A stretch of DNA of 64,000 bases from Saccharina japonica (GCA_008828725.1 MEHQ01001125.1:1-64000); one strand, 5' to 3'; positions 12,701-22,372 are shown, counted from the stretch's first letter. Notes: generated by a model not told the origin, from the letters alone. Made by a program: numbers and translations.

Positions 12701-15700
12701 AGATACGATTACGTAGGATATCCATTGCCTTGCTCTTTCTGGAACGTTGGCCCACACAGAATTAATAAGTCAAATTCATTGGAGCGCTGTCGTCCATGTG
12801 CCCAAGTTCGCCTCACAGGCCGGTTGCTTAGACGTCGATGCCAAAGCTCACCCTCCATGCGACTCGCCCAATACCTCACGTTTCCGCCTTCGCCGGCCTG
12901 TGGTGCAAGCAATGTCTGCCTGCTGTTGGTGGAAACTCAAACTGGTGCCTCCGTCCCGGCCTTGTAGGGATGCCAGGGTCTATTGGCTCATTACGACTAG
13001 CGGCCGTGCACGATATGAGTAACCGCCCCCCCCCCCCCCCCGACCGTAGCAACCAGTCACCACTGTAAAATATTCTCTATCAATACTCGTAGGTTTTTCT
13101 TTGTTTCTGAGGACGATGTTTATGAGTGTTCGGCGCTGAAGCTCGTGCCGCACAAACGTCGGCTGGTGTAACACACCTTGCCGGTAGCACGCTAAGTGCT
13201 GGCGATGTACGTATGCGACCAGCTGGCTACGTAGTGACGGTGACAGTCGGCGAAAGATAAACGCTTGGATTGCTTGTCAAACGGCAAAAAGTCCGGTTGC
13301 GAGCTTCTTTCCAGCTCAGAAGAAACATTGCCGATGTTTTTGACGTAAGGCGTGCCCGGGCCAGGGAAGCAAAAAATAATTTAGACGACAAAGTGAAAGG
13401 GATGGGGGTATGCATGCCGTCATTTCTCAGCTCTCGGCAACACAGGTCTCCCCTTGCACAATATGGGCGTAAACAAACCCTCTTGGAGGCAATTGACAGT
13501 GTAGTACGAGGGACCATAAGGAAATAGGACAAAATATTCTTCGTAAAATAAGGTAACTTTAGGTAAATATATAGGTTTTTGGGTGTACCGTAGGTTCCCT
13601 TTTTACTAGGGTCTCCCGTAATAGTACCAGCACTCCATTTGGCTTAGTCGACAACCTTGTGGGGTTTGCTACATTGTTCAATACCTCCACGTGGATATTT
13701 TCACGGCCACATTATGCATGGGGGGGGAGGGGGGCAAACGGTCCCCTGTGAAGATGCACGCTCTATACATATTATAAATATACGGGTATATACACTGCTG
13801 CTGTACCGTATGTAACTCGCACCGGTTTGTTGTACTGGCCGACGACCTAACACATCACCACCATCACCACCATCCCCACCACCACCACCACCACCACCAC
13901 CACCACCACCACCACCACCACAATTTTTTTCTTTCGATCAGATGCGAGCGACGAAGGCCGCCCTGGCGGCGGTTCAGATGACGGACCGGGAGCGCGAGAT
14001 GAACGGCGGGCTCTTGCGGCTGTTGCGGGGAGACAGAGACCTGCAGGAAAAAATAAGGTAATGCTTAGGGCTGGGCACTGGCTGGCTCAGTCAGTAGCGA
14101 TGAATACTGTCGTCAAAATCAACCAGTATACTGGATGGCAGCAGTATACTACTGTCTCTCTTTTCTCCTCTTTCCTTCTGAAACGCATTTGGTGGGTTTC
14201 CGCACTATAATATGGCATGTTTCCTGGACGTACATGATAAAAAAAAAACTACTGGCGAATATTCTGGCCGGGTCAATCCGTAGATTACTACGGCCAGTAC
14301 ATACTGGGCCAGTGCCCAACCCTAGTAATGATACTACGATCGTGTCCCTCTTTTTTGTGAAATTAATTAATTCACTCTATCAGTATTACGGAGGACCAGA
14401 GTAAATAGGGGACCTATGGTGCACACAAAAACCTACATATTTAACTATTTTTACTAACAATATTTGGTCCTATTAACTATGGTCCCCGCCGTAAATAGTA
14501 TGAAAACATTGAATTTATTCGTCAACCGTATTCAGTCAAATTGGCAAGAGCCTTAGGGCCCGGTCCGTAATAACGAAGAACAAAAAACAAATTGAAATCG
14601 ATTTTTTTTTTTTCGTAAATTGAATACGTAGGAATTCGTGAAAAAAAAACGGATTTGCGTACGTATTGTGACCTGAAATTCGAATCATGCACAAATATCA
14701 ACAACATTCATTGGCAACCAATGAAGTGAGCTACGGCACGCGTCCTCCCCGGAGCACCACGACAAGTGGGGTATTTTTCTTTTGCCGGCACCGGCTAGGA
14801 GGCTATCGCTCCAGGGATGGCTCTATCGCTCCAGGGATGGCTTGGGTGGGCTGGCGCAGCCCCGAAGCCCCACGCGGGCAGCAGCGACGGGTATACAGCG
14901 ATCGAACTTCTGCGCGAAGTCTCGACCTGGTCGGTGCTCGTGCGGTTTGGGAGGCAAAAGGGGCGAAAAACTGGGTTTGCGACGGCCTTGATTCTTTTTT
15001 AGGCGCCGCGGACTGTCTACCCTGTGCTAGGGGCCGTCGGACCTCGCGCAGCAGCTGCTCCGGTGGCCGTGCCTCTCGAGAATTATGGATCTCGCCTCTG
15101 AATCAGTCGACGACGCGGCTCAAGTTTGCGTGGCTTGCTGCAGTTTCGTGGAACATGCCACGTCGAGTTGGACGAACTGCCCAAATTGGAAAAAAAAAAA
15201 AAATAAGGCAAATAATTCCCTAAATACTTCTCTTGTTGACTTCGTTTTTTTCGAATTTCAATTCGAAATGCCTGCTTAGTGGTTCACTTGTCGGCCAATC
15301 ACACGCTGATTAAATGAGGAAAACACATGTATTTTCGAATGACAGCAATACATAAAACGCTCGTTATAAGTAGTAAAGGGCGCTTAGGTTAATCTTTGCA
15401 CATGACTATTGAACGTCGGCGTCGAACATTTTTCGCTTAGGCATATGAAGTCATTGTTTTCACGTTTTCATTTAGGTTTCAGTTAGTGTGGAGATCGTCT
15501 TAAGGGGATTTGTGTCTTTTTTGTCGATTTGAGTCAAGTATTCAGGCCTGATTGGTATCGTAACGTCTTCTACTAGGTCTGAAGTTATTGGCTTCTGCTT
15601 TCCCTTTCTTTCGTGGATATTTGATGTTACGATAGAAACAAACGCTGAGCATTGTCAGATAACAAGTTGAAATATATATATCTATATATATATCTATCTA

Positions 15701-16959
15701 TATAATATATAGATATATATATATATACCTATATATAGATATATATATATATATATATACTATATATCTATCCATTACGGGGGACCTTAAGAGTGAAATA
15801 GGACCAAACATTGTCAGTAAAAATAGTTAAATACATGACCACTCTGAACCGGAATATGGGGAACTTTTGTATCCTAACATTCAATAGAAATGGTGCTTAT
15901 ATTTCTGTTCAGAGTTGTGGATTTTGTTTTGTACCGGACGTATCATAGGCCCTACCAGGTATTTACTATGGCCCCCCTTAATACCAGGTGCTGGTATAAA
16001 TTATTATGTCTTTTTTCATCCGACAATTGTGCGCCATGAGCTCCAACGCCGATCACTTTTCTGAACCCATTCAGAACTGGAAACGAATATCCCACACTAA
16101 TTCCAAGTAGTTTGTCCCCAAAAACGGGGGACCAGTTCTTAAGGGGTTAAAACGCCCCCAAGAAGAAGAAGAAGAAGAAAACCAAGGCAAAGCCAACGAA
16201 GGAAAAAAACCCTTGCATGCGAGGAGTCTAACTCCAATATTACCCCGTGCTGGCATGACTGGGTATATACTTATACCAGGTACCCGGTTACGGGAGACCA
16301 TAGTAAACAGGACCTAATATTGTTGGTAAAAATAGGGAAATATATAGGTTTTTGTGTGCACCGTAGGTTCTATTTACTAGGGTCCTCCGTAATATTACGG
16401 TTTAGTCTTCACCTTCGAGGGCAAAGGGTTAATTAGTTCATACTATTTCAAGACATCCACTAAGAGGGACGCGGTATGCGCCTACTTCCTACCCGGTACC
16501 GAGGGATACTTTTATGTTGGTATGCTTACCCTCCGACAATGGCCAGCTCAGACATCGACCCCTCATCAGCGAGTAGGAAGAAAAGAAAATCTTAAAGTAA
16601 AACAAAATCAGGGAAGGAAGCTGAATGTACACGTACCGTTGCATAATGCACTCCAACACATTTTCTCGAAGAAACTAAATACGTCAATGCAAACGCGTTC
16701 CGCCTCCCTATTTCCTGGCGCGACTATGTTTCCTTTGTTCGTGATCCTCCCCCCTCCTCCCTCCCCGCCCCCCCTCCCCCACCCTCACCCCCCACCCTCC
16801 CCTCCTCGCCCCCCGCTCCCGTCTCCCCCCCCCCCTCCCACGCCCCCTCTCCCCCCCAAAAAATAAAGTCGGCGACTTCTTCAAAAGCAAACGGCGCGAA
16901 CCCGTGGCTCCTCTGCCAGTGGTTTTGGCGAGAGGAACAAGCGAACCTCGCTGGTGTGA
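1013..16959 (+). CDS. Coiled-coil protein, probably flagellar or axonemal (multi-exon, 5' incomplete)
   Basis: Spliced gene on the plus strand: 1013-1166, 2310-2447, 5125-5270, 6426-6603, 7873-7959, 10173-10307, 13942-14057 and perhaps 16869-16959. Every junction has GT and AG borders and compatible phases (0,0,2,0,0,0), which is strong support. The spliced protein of about 300 residues is almost entirely charged helix (Glu, Lys, Arg, Ala, Gln), with heptad-like stretches such as REYQERLDREQAERAAAHN, and has no catalytic motif. The layout resembles trichohyalin/plectin-homology-like coiled-coil proteins of cilia and flagella (the MNS1, CFAP45 and CFAP53 kind). I cannot name the ortholog. The N-terminus lies upstream of or outside the window. 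The C-terminus is uncertain: exon 7 either runs into a TAA or is spliced to a short basic tail exon. Introns are filled with mobile elements. The existence of the gene is fairly sure; its flagellar role is inferred. Confidence 0.75.
1205..1570. repeat. AT-rich degenerate repeat in intron 1
   Basis: The phrase TGTACGATTTGATTTTCAC recurs at least five times with variation, followed by two similar 110-bp blocks around 1330-1450 and 1470-1580. Nothing coding is visible from 1570 to 1780. Confidence 0.6.
1785..1835 (-). repeat. Repeat family D, fragment
   Basis: The minus strand reads ATGAGTTTCGTCGAAATC followed by CTCGATCTCACG, the 3' block of the family D copies near 3.9, 6.9, 49.3 and 57.7 kb. 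It directly abuts the MITE E copy that starts at 1836. Confidence 0.6.
1836..1946. mobile_element. MITE family E
   Basis: Near-palindromic element of about 110 bp. It starts TATTACGGGTGACC, ends with the inverted form, and holds the conserved core AATATTTGGTC and ACCTATATGTTC. About a dozen copies occur in the window. A TA border suggests a Tc1/mariner-type origin. Confidence 0.75.
2140..2302 (+). mobile_element. C-tailed short repeat family B, full length
   Basis: About 150 bp from AAAAAGTTTCTTTG to AAATGAGTAC, ending in a run of C. A C run (2112-2120) also lies just upstream of it. The tail ends eight bases before exon 2, so the C run acts as the polypyrimidine tract of the acceptor used at 2310. 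Full-length relative: 54335-54487. Confidence 0.8.
2310..2447 (+). CDS. Coiled-coil gene, exon 2
   Basis: Encodes 46 residues from EEKCVRASQILDN to LRLEQEAQ between CGACAG and GTGCGT, phase 0 at both ends. The acceptor tract is the C tail of a family B repeat. Confidence 0.8.
2516..2594. mobile_element. Stowaway-like MITE (family F)
   Basis: TIRs CCACTCAGTCCCAAA and TTTGGGACAGATTGG are flanked by TA on both sides (2514-2515, 2595-2596). The ends resemble plant Stowaway (Tc1/mariner) MITEs. 79 bp, no coding. Confidence 0.8.
2746..3580 (+). repeat. Minisatellite, about 33-bp unit
   Basis: About 25 units of TATACGGTACTCTTATCACC plus CCGGGTGATAG. Unit variants are ordered: CCCGGG forms at the left, GTGTGCTA forms at the right, which suggests spreading of local variants. 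Long open frames here are periodic and not genes. Confidence 0.9.
3665..3945 (+). repeat. Repeat family D
   Basis: A TTTAAT-rich stretch is followed by CACACTTCCTGAATTCTACA, the palindromic CTCATACGGGATG and ATGAGG words, GTACGCGCGATCGAAGT and a terminal GACGAAATCCTCGAGCTC ahead of a T run. The same order occurs in the copies at 6670 and, reversed, at 49270. Confidence 0.75.
3948..4035 (+). mobile_element. MITE family E, 5' part
   Basis: TATTACGGGGGACC with the CAAATATTGTTA core and GTAGGTTTTTGTG; the 3' inverted end is missing. Confidence 0.6.
4085..4348. mobile_element. Fold-back element with arms of about 80 bp
   Basis: The arm beginning ATGTCCACGCCGTTTTTTG and including ACACGTGTTTTATGCGCCC returns in inverted form with few mismatches. 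The loop of about 100 bp begins with a T run followed by CGTCGG. A loop of the same style occurs in the fold-back at 26134. Confidence 0.75.
4819..4947. mobile_element. MITE family E
   Basis: Complete copy from TATTACGGGGGCCC to TCTCCCGTAATAG, with short GTAG insertions in both arms. Confidence 0.75.
5125..5270 (+). CDS. Coiled-coil gene, exon 3
   Basis: Encodes LEKRKRIAESLQ to REYQERLD plus two bases of an Arg codon, and ends at GTGAGA, phase 2. The first base of exon 4 completes the Arg codon. Confidence 0.8.
5281..5400. repeat. Poly-G run with GAAC and AAAAC microsatellites
   Basis: Starts ten bases after the exon 3 donor. The G run of about 26 may be miscounted in the assembly. Confidence 0.9.
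5490..6240 (+). repeat. Repeat family G, two tandem copies
   Basis: Two diverged copies of about 340 bp, each introduced by GTGGGAGTGGGTTTT and GAGGAGCCGCAT. They contain a GTGGGCTAGTGT block, an AATAAA-containing block (AATAAATAAGCT or AATAAAGCTG) and GTGAGTA. Further copies lie at 8530 and, inverted, at 9215. The class is undecided; a DNA element or an old terminal repeat are both possible. Confidence 0.6.
6426..6603 (+). CDS. Coiled-coil gene, exon 4
   Basis: Encodes EQAERAAAHNRRMQRYEMI to AIKEKADEDREI after a CT-rich tract and CTAG; ends at GTGAGG, phase 0. Confidence 0.8.
6670..6965 (+). repeat. Repeat family D with a GTT expansion
   Basis: The opening block CTGAATTCTACAGCCTCAGA appears twice, separated by a GTT microsatellite (about 6714-6756). 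This looks like slippage that duplicated the block. Confidence 0.75.
7215..7790 (+). repeat. 15-bp minisatellite grown from the end of repeat family H
   Basis: About 36 units of TCTGTAGATGATCTA. The left flank, CATAACGGCAGGTAGGGATCT, matches the end of the family H copy at 45.6 kb (CATAACGGCAGGTGAGGAACT), where the terminal word is not amplified. Confidence 0.85.
7873..7959 (+). CDS. Coiled-coil gene, exon 5
   Basis: 29 codons, RDKKALRLDRARCLED to QKVARKK, between GTCTCAG and GTACAA; phase 0 on both sides. Confidence 0.75.
8530..9512. repeat. Two repeat G copies around a family C MITE
   Basis: Family G lies forward at about 8530-8835 and inverted at about 9215-9512. Between them, 8975-9195 ends with the family C signature CAGCCAAAAAGTGC and a degraded TIR. 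The phrase TGAAACCGACGAATGGTGAA flanks the first G copy on both sides. No coding is visible. Confidence 0.55.
9565..9630. repeat. CAA microsatellite
   Basis: Nearly pure CAA run in intron 5. Nothing recognisable lies between it and 9955. Confidence 0.85.
9955..10095 (+). pseudogene. Decayed duplicate of the exon 6 acceptor region
   Basis: Shares with 10105-10230 the order CTCTCTTCCAACG, TTTCCGTTG, GAAGAAGCC, ATGCGCTTCTCAG (exon: ATACGCTTCGCAG) and TTGGAGG. It therefore looks like a tandem duplicate, offset about 140 bp, of the intron end and the first 60 bases of exon 6. In-frame stops make use as an exon unlikely. Confidence 0.6.
10173..10307 (+). CDS. Coiled-coil gene, exon 6
   Basis: 45 codons, TEEAEEARYASQFRLEG to YARTLKDQ, between TTTCCAG and GTGCGT; phase 0 on both sides. 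A broken tandem copy of its start precedes it. Confidence 0.8.
11107..11296 (+). mobile_element. C-tailed short repeat family A
   Basis: Runs from CTCACTCTCCATGCGACTCG through GGCATTGTAGGGATGCGAGG to GAAGTACA and a C run. It lies in the centre of the 2.1-kb inverted repeat. Confidence 0.8.
11592..11838 (+). repeat. Tandem duplication, 126-bp unit
   Basis: Two nearly identical units starting CTTCCCCACTGCTGTGG. Their similarity implies a recent event. They have open frames but no recognised product. Confidence 0.85.
12655..13041 (+). mobile_element. Family A, extended copy in tandem
   Basis: A diverged tandem copy of 12283-12643, joined to it at a C run. It shows that family A includes about 200 bp upstream of the short form (the GTGTTAATATTGGTAAGG side). 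It ends ATATGAGTAACCG and a C run. Confidence 0.7.
13503..13624. mobile_element. MITE family E
   Basis: Degraded left end (GTACGAGGGACC), core ATATATAGGTTTTTG and right end GGTCTCCCGTAATAG. Upstream, 13260-13500 has a charged open frame of uncertain meaning. Confidence 0.65.
13858..13921. repeat. CAC microsatellite
   Basis: Ends 20 bases before exon 7 and leads into the T-rich acceptor tract. Confidence 0.9.
13942..14057 (+). CDS. Coiled-coil gene, exon 7
   Basis: Encodes MRATKAALAAVQMTDRERE to GDRDLQEKI after TCGATCAG, phase 0. It ends either at donor GTAATG (phase 2) or by reading on into AGG TAA, which would stop the protein at EKIR. Confidence 0.7.
14382..14497. mobile_element. MITE family E
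   Basis: TATTACGGAGGACC to GGTCCCCGCCGTAAATA, with the AATATTTGGTCC core. Confidence 0.75.
14556..14730 (+). mobile_element. Fold-back MITE family J, truncated copy
   Basis: Begins TTA then GGGCCCGG and TAACGAAGAACAAAAAACAA, like the complete copies at 49030 and 63767, and reaches the TTCATTGGCAACCAATGAA region. The second arm is not found. Confidence 0.5.
14730..15223 (+). other. G+C-rich island, unrecognised
   Basis: Overlapping open frames, the longest 178 codons from 14687 to 15223, lie in a segment much richer in G+C than its flanks. An 18-bp repeat (CTATCGCTCCAGGGATGG) occurs twice in a row near 14803. I see no domain. It could be a transposon remnant or an unrecognised exon. From 15290 to 15660 I see nothing. 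Confidence 0.3.
15671..15770. repeat. TA microsatellite
   Basis: Imperfect TA/TATC repeat that leads directly into a family E MITE. Confidence 0.9.
15774..15990. mobile_element. MITE family E interrupted by a family F MITE
   Basis: E ends are CCATTACGGGGGACC and ATGGCCCCCCTTAAT. Between them, about 15839-15920, sits an F-type insert bounded by CCACTCTGAACC and GTTCAGAGTTGTGG, so F is younger than E here. Confidence 0.7.
16066..16146. mobile_element. piggyBac-like MITE (pB)
   Basis: 81 bp from CCCATTCAGAACTGG to CCAGTTCTTAAGGGG, flanked by a decayed TGAA and an intact TTAA (16147-16150). The core holds TAGTTTGTCCCCAA. Confidence 0.7.
16283..16395. mobile_element. MITE family E
   Basis: TTACGGGAGACC to GGTCCTCCGTAATA, with core AATATTGTTGGTAAAAATAG. 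Confidence 0.75.
16740..16858 (+). repeat. Long C+T tract
   Basis: About 120 bases of almost pure pyrimidine ending ten bases before the AG at 16867-16868. Suitable as a polypyrimidine tract for the candidate last exon. Confidence 0.8.
16869..16959 (+). CDS. Candidate last exon of the coiled-coil gene
   Basis: Joined to exon 7 in phase 2 this gives SRRLLQKQTARTRGSS then GFGERNKRTSLV and a stop at 16957-16959. A short basic tail is plausible for a coiled-coil protein and the phase fits, but there is no homology to support it. Confidence 0.35.
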
Positions 16960-16984
16960 GGCGCCGCTTGTCGCTCGCAACGCG

Positions 16985-17190
16985 CAGCAGCTATCACACC
17001 ACCACCACTACCACCACCACCACCACCACCACCACCACCACAAGGGCCAGCACCAGCACCAACAGTACAGCGGTAGCAGCACCAGCAACACCAGCAGAAA
17101 CACCAGTAGAAGCGCCAGCAGCACCAGTAGCACCAGCAGCACCAGCAAAAGCAGCAGAAGCAGCAAAAACACCAGCAGCATTTGCCTCCT
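16985..17190. repeat. CAC and CAG-type trinucleotide repeats
   Basis: CAC run followed by degenerate AGCACC/AGCAGC repeats. Open in all frames as low-complexity peptides; not treated as coding. Confidence 0.8.
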
Positions 17191-17549
17191 GCAGGCGGTG
17201 CCGACGCTGTGACAATTGCGGGTGGAACGGGAGGGGGGAGACACGCAGAGACCAGAGACGGACACTAGCTGCTACCACATATTACTATAATTTGACATCG
17301 TGCGTGGGGGGGAGGGCGCGCAGAAACGACTGTTGCCGTCGTATTGGTTATGTTTTGCGGATAAGACGCGCGGAGACAAACTATAATTTTAGTTTTTCCC
17401 TCTTGTTTTGTGCTAAGGACGAACCGAGAAATAATAATCATCATGTGGGGAAGGGGCGTGGTTAAAAAGCCCAATATTTTATCGTGTACCACCCTGGGCG
17501 GCAACACGAGGACCGTTTAGACATGAATATGAATGTCCAGCTGTGCTTA

Positions 17550-17822
17550 CATTTACGCCCATGTAGTGGTAGCACTCCTTGGCTGAAACGGTTTCTGGAT
17601 GATCCGGCCCCTTACACCCGAAACCGTCGGCAGTTCCTTCTTGTCTTGCATTTTTTCCCCATTTTATAGCTAGGCCATGGGCTTGTTCATCGGATAGCAC
17701 TTGTATTTCCCACCAGAATCAGTTTTTTACTTACTATTAGTATAGAACTCCTCAAGTGACCAACCGCCCTCAGAAGGCAAGAACATGGTGCACCTGCATG
17801 CAGGCTACCGTAGCATGCGTCA
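17550..17822 (+). mobile_element. MITE family C
   Basis: Carries the family order: TTGGCTGAAACGGTTTCTGG, GGCCATGGGCTTGTTCATCG, GCACTTGTATTT, CTCCTCAAGTGA, ATGGTGCACCTGCATGC, and right end GCTACCGTAGCATGCGTCA. The left TIR is degraded. Confidence 0.7.
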
Positions 17823-18555
17823 CATTTTTACGCCCGTATAGTGGTAAGCTTTTTGTGCGAGGGAAAGGGTCTATCTACCGTGGGCGCATGGTAGCACCCG
17901 TGGTTGTGTCGTGCCCGCGGCGTGCCCCGCGATCGTTCGCTACGTATGATCGCTCGTTCCCTGGCCTCGATCCCCACCAGCTCGGTACATAGACGCGAGG
18001 CGAAACTGTCGCCCTCGGCTCTTTCCGCATGCTCCTCATCACACCGCGCTCGGTGTCCTCCCGCACGTGAAAGCCGCAGGCCCTCCCTTCGTATACGTAT
18101 TATACAACGACACCTGCATGGCGACAGGACCACACCTCTTTACTAGTGTTTGCGCGCATACTCATCATCGTGAAAGTGCGTGTCGACTGATATCGCTTGA
18201 TGCTTGATGAATCGGTGGGTGGGTGGGCCACAGGAAGATAAAATCCGACGCATGCACGCGTTTTTTTTTCGTTATCGGTGTGGTCACCAATATAGATGCC
18301 GAGTAGCGGATTATAAGAGCCGGACAGAAGAAGGATAGTAAAATCTTGAGTTTTTTCTGGCTAGGGTGGGGAAGAAAACGAGTTTGAGGATTTATTGCTT
18401 TGGGATTTTGTGGGCCCGTTGTTGCGAAGCGTCTTTAGCTGTGGGGGGTATCGATATGTTCATGAAGCTATCGTGCGTGAGCCACAGTTCTCACACGTCG
18501 ATCGACGATACGTCTTGGGACTACAAATCGCAACGATACCTTCGAGGCCGCTATG

Positions 18556-18740
18556 TATACATTTGCTGGCCTTGCCCGGTACGAAGTGGGTAGTCGTGGG
18601 CTGAGTCTAGGTCGAGATCGAAGTTCAATCGTCGCATGCCTGCTGCGTGTCTACATATTGGCCTTGCCCGGTACGAAGTGGGTTAGTCGTGGGCTGAGTC
18701 TATATGTCGAGATCGAAGGTCAATCGTCGCATGCCTGTCG
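18556..18740 (+). repeat. Tandem duplication, about 92-bp unit
   Basis: Two units built on GGCCTTGCCCGGTACGAAGT and GTCGTGGGCTGAGTCTA. At 18895-18970 a second small array repeats TGACTTGATTTCAGATTTCAC three times. The rest of 17830-19030 shows no recognised gene. Confidence 0.8.
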
Positions 18741-20699
18741 CATGAGTGATGCGGGTGTGCGTGCTGTGGTGTGGGCTTCTTGTGTGCGGGGTGATTCGCC
18801 CATCGCACTGGTTTTACCAAAGAAATTTCCAAATCGCACTAAAAAAAGTGCACGCCAAAAAGTGGACTCAAAATATCACTTGATAATGGGTTTCGCGAAA
18901 TGACTTGATTTCAGATTTCACGAGTTGACTTGATTTCAGATTTCACGACATGACTTGATTTCAGATTTCACTTTTTTTTTAGCGGAATTTTAAAGCCGCA
19001 GTGGATTACCTAAGAGTAAACTCTTAGGAATAGTAGAGGTATCTAGGCCTCTCGGTTGGAAACATAGTCTAGCTTTCCTGTGATCCTCCGGTTCATCAAG
19101 GTTCCGAAGGCATCAGCCACTTTTCTTCCTGTGTCCCCCCTCATTTTCCTTCCTCCCTCTCTCCTCGCTTGTCGGTTCCGTATTGCCAGCTTGTACCGGT
19201 GAACTCGGCGAGAAATCGCACCTGCGAGGTCACTGAAATTATTTGAAGAAGGCGTTCCTTGCAGATGCCTTTCTTGGCTATTGCCCCCCCCATCCCTTCC
19301 TCCGACCACACTCGTCGCCAGCTGGTCGATGAATTTGCTGCCTTCCCTTCCGAGACGCCCAAAGCTTTTCACCGCAAGGGTGACAAGTTTATGGCTGCGC
19401 TCTTCGAAGGACACATGTCCAAACGCGAGCGTAGTGGCTGCGCTTTCGCGCCTCAGGCCTTGAAGCAGCTGATCCATCTTGGTCAGCACTTCCGGCACGC
19501 AGATGAACTCCCTCTTGGAGTTCCGCGTAGGTGACGTCGATGAGTATGCTTTTGTGTCGGAAATCCGACGCCGATGCGTCTCAGAGGCCTCCCCTCTCGA
19601 TAACAATGTCCACGCGTAGGTTCCTGTCGGCGTTAAAGGGCGCACCACTTTCCACTTGGTGGCGGACGGTCGTCCGCTTCAGGAAGCAGGAGGTCGCGTG
19701 GACCAACGGCTGGTGTTGGTTTACCGCGCGCCCGCGCGGGGGCACAAACGTGCATGTCGCGCGTTGGCATCCGCTGCACCACAGGCAGGGCACGTCGACA
19801 CCAAGTGCTCCTCGATCCCCAGATGTCGCCGCCCTGCGTACAGGAACTCCTGGGCTGGTACGACGCGTTGAGCGTTCACCGGCCTCGCCCACAACCACGC
19901 GGCAGCTCCTGGTCCTGACCGGCTCCGCTGCCTGGCCTTTGCGCATCCGCGGGTCTTGCTCTCCCCGAAAGGGCCGACCTCCTCCGGCGGGGGCGCGTGG
20001 GTGGGCAGGGCGTCCAGAGATGTGACGTACCGGTCGTACCGCACCCGGTTGCTCTGTTTTCCGAGTGTTGCCTAAGCTTTGTGAGAGTTGGTGGTCTCAG
20101 CGTCGCGTGCTGCAAGCACCTCTCGATCCGAATTCCCTGATGCGCTGACCTCCTCAGGGCGGGGTGCACTGTCCCTCCAGCCCCACGGCACTAATTCACC
20201 CATCTCCTCTTCGGTGACCCCACCCCCATCTCGGAGGCCTCGCACTCCCTCCCCTATACTGGCCACCAGTCCTGACCCTGAACGGTTCCTCCGCACCTTC
20301 TCCGCCAGGCTGCCAGAGAGGTCCGCTAGGACTGCGGATAGCGTTACCACCAAGCGCCCTACCGATGATGCGGACATCCTTCTCGCTTCTGCTGATGACA
20401 TTCCGAACCCCCCTGCTCCCGTCGACAAGCTAGCCTGCGCAAGTTGGTGGGGTGGCAGTGTAAAAGCCGTTCCGCCACGCACCCCTCTTCGAAAAACGAC
20501 GATTCCTCTGCCCGTTCCAGGAAGCTCGAGAAGGTTTCCGAGAATCCACATTGCGCCATTATCTGCCCGTCGACAAGCTGGCAGGGACAGCTTTTTGGGT
20601 TCATCACCCGCTCGACATTCGCCGTTCGTTGCACCATAGCGATGGTGGCTATGAGGTTGGCCGCTTGTTTATCCGGCATTCGTGGCAGCATCCACGCGA

Positions 20700-20722
20700 G
20701 TTGCCCCCCCCCCCCCCCCCTC
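20700..20722. repeat. C run inside the LINE
   Basis: A homopolymer expansion of about 15 C in the post-RT region, at the position where the plus-strand copy has only short G runs. Confidence 0.8.
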
Positions 20723-22372
20723 TCACGCACGATCCCTATGACACTCTTTAGCGCAAACTCGTCAGTGCCAACGGGTACCCAAACCACCTTTATCCCTCCC
20801 TTGTCCGCTATGCCGACACCCACTCCTGCTGCCAAAAGTGATACATCTTCCGGCGTGAGCACGTGTCCCTTCGGGGCCAAGGCAACCGTATTTCTCGGGT
20901 CGAGATGTACCCCCCTCGCTGTCGACTCTCGCTCGAGGAAGGGCACCACTCCCACCGTCCCGAGTGATAACTCACCGGCCGCGATAGTGATGTCGTCGAG
21001 GTATGCGTAGGCTTCGACCCCCTGCGATCGTATTCCTCCCGAACCCACGTAAGCACCGGCCGTAGCGGCAGGAAGAACAAAGCCGGTTCCATAGCGTCTC
21101 CTTGCTGCACCCCACGGGAGCATTCGAGCTTCGCCCTTTCTCCCGAGTCCATTTCGAAGAACACGGAGGCGGACCTCTCGCCATAGCACCTGGCTTACGA
21201 ACCCCGTGAGCGCTGGCGTGCAGGCGGCCACCAGCTCGACCATGCGCTTCCGCCAGACCGCGTTGAACGCGTTAGATGCGTCTGTCTGGATGATCCAATT
21301 GCCTGCCTCATAGTGTAATCGGGCACGTCACGCTACATGCTGCTACATGCTCCACCATGCTCCACCCCCCCCCCCGCGACAACCCAACCCCATACTGCCT
21401 TGCTTCGAGATTTTGCTTCTCTATGCGCGATCTCCACTACCTCATAGTCCCTGCCGCAACACGGCGCCCCCACGTCAAATCCCCACACAAACCGGGCCGG
21501 CATTTTTCCCCCAGGGCCGTGATGTTTGAACTCAGGAATATCTCCCAAAACGCCGACGGGAAAGCGTCGGTTCCATCCACGATCCTCCTCCAAAAGGCTT
21601 TTCGATGCCGGCGCCGAAGTTTTCTTGGCCAAATTGGGTCTACTGTAGGTGCAAAAAATGGACTACTGTAGGTGCAAATTGGGTCTAATGGACGACTGTA
21701 GGTGCAAAAAATGCAAACCGTCACTACCAGCTCCTGGTAGTGCGTTGCGAGAGTTGATGACCTCGAAAGTTACCTGAGGGTTAAGCTCTCCTTCTGGGCG
21801 CCACGAGGGGCCACTCCCTTCCTCTGGCTCGGTCAAACTTGCCACCCTAGCTGTCACCGCCGCTTCTTTGGACGGAGTTGTTCGGTCTTCTTCCTTCCGG
21901 GAATTTGGCCTCCACTATTGACCATGTAGCCTCATTCCCGGGCGCGCGCGGTTCCGCTAAAAGGCCACGCGCTGCTACCGCTGTTACCCCCCCCCTTGTG
22001 CCGGCACGCTGACGTGGCCTTCTCAAACTTGGCCGCGTCCGTTTCTTCGCGTGCTGGCCCTCCGAGACGTATCGCCGTGCCTTCGGTGTACTCCATAAGC
22101 CATGGGAAAATGGTGGTCGGGCCCCCGCGTTCGGCAGACTTGAACCTCGCGGTCCGACTCATTCGCCCGTCCTGGGAGTGCAGCAAGGCTGGGAGGGTGT
22201 ACCACAGCTTGAGCGCACGCAAAAGAGAGTTCGGTATGTTTGGGGTCCCGCTCGGTCTGTGCACCCTCAGAGCGTGGTTGACGAGACCTAGCGAGTGGGA
22301 TATAAGCTTAGCGTGAGTGGTTGCCAGTTTCGGTTGCACTTTAGCGACGGTGATGAACCGCGTTTGAAGGTC

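Noticed and set aside
13270-13527. Charged 85-codon open frame that could be an extra coiled-coil exon
   Set aside because: No acceptor gives the right phase with exons 6 and 7, which already join in phase, and the frame runs into a family E MITE.
16956-17465. 169-codon open frame
   Set aside because: Polythreonine from CAC repeats followed by low-complexity Ala/Pro; no conserved sequence.
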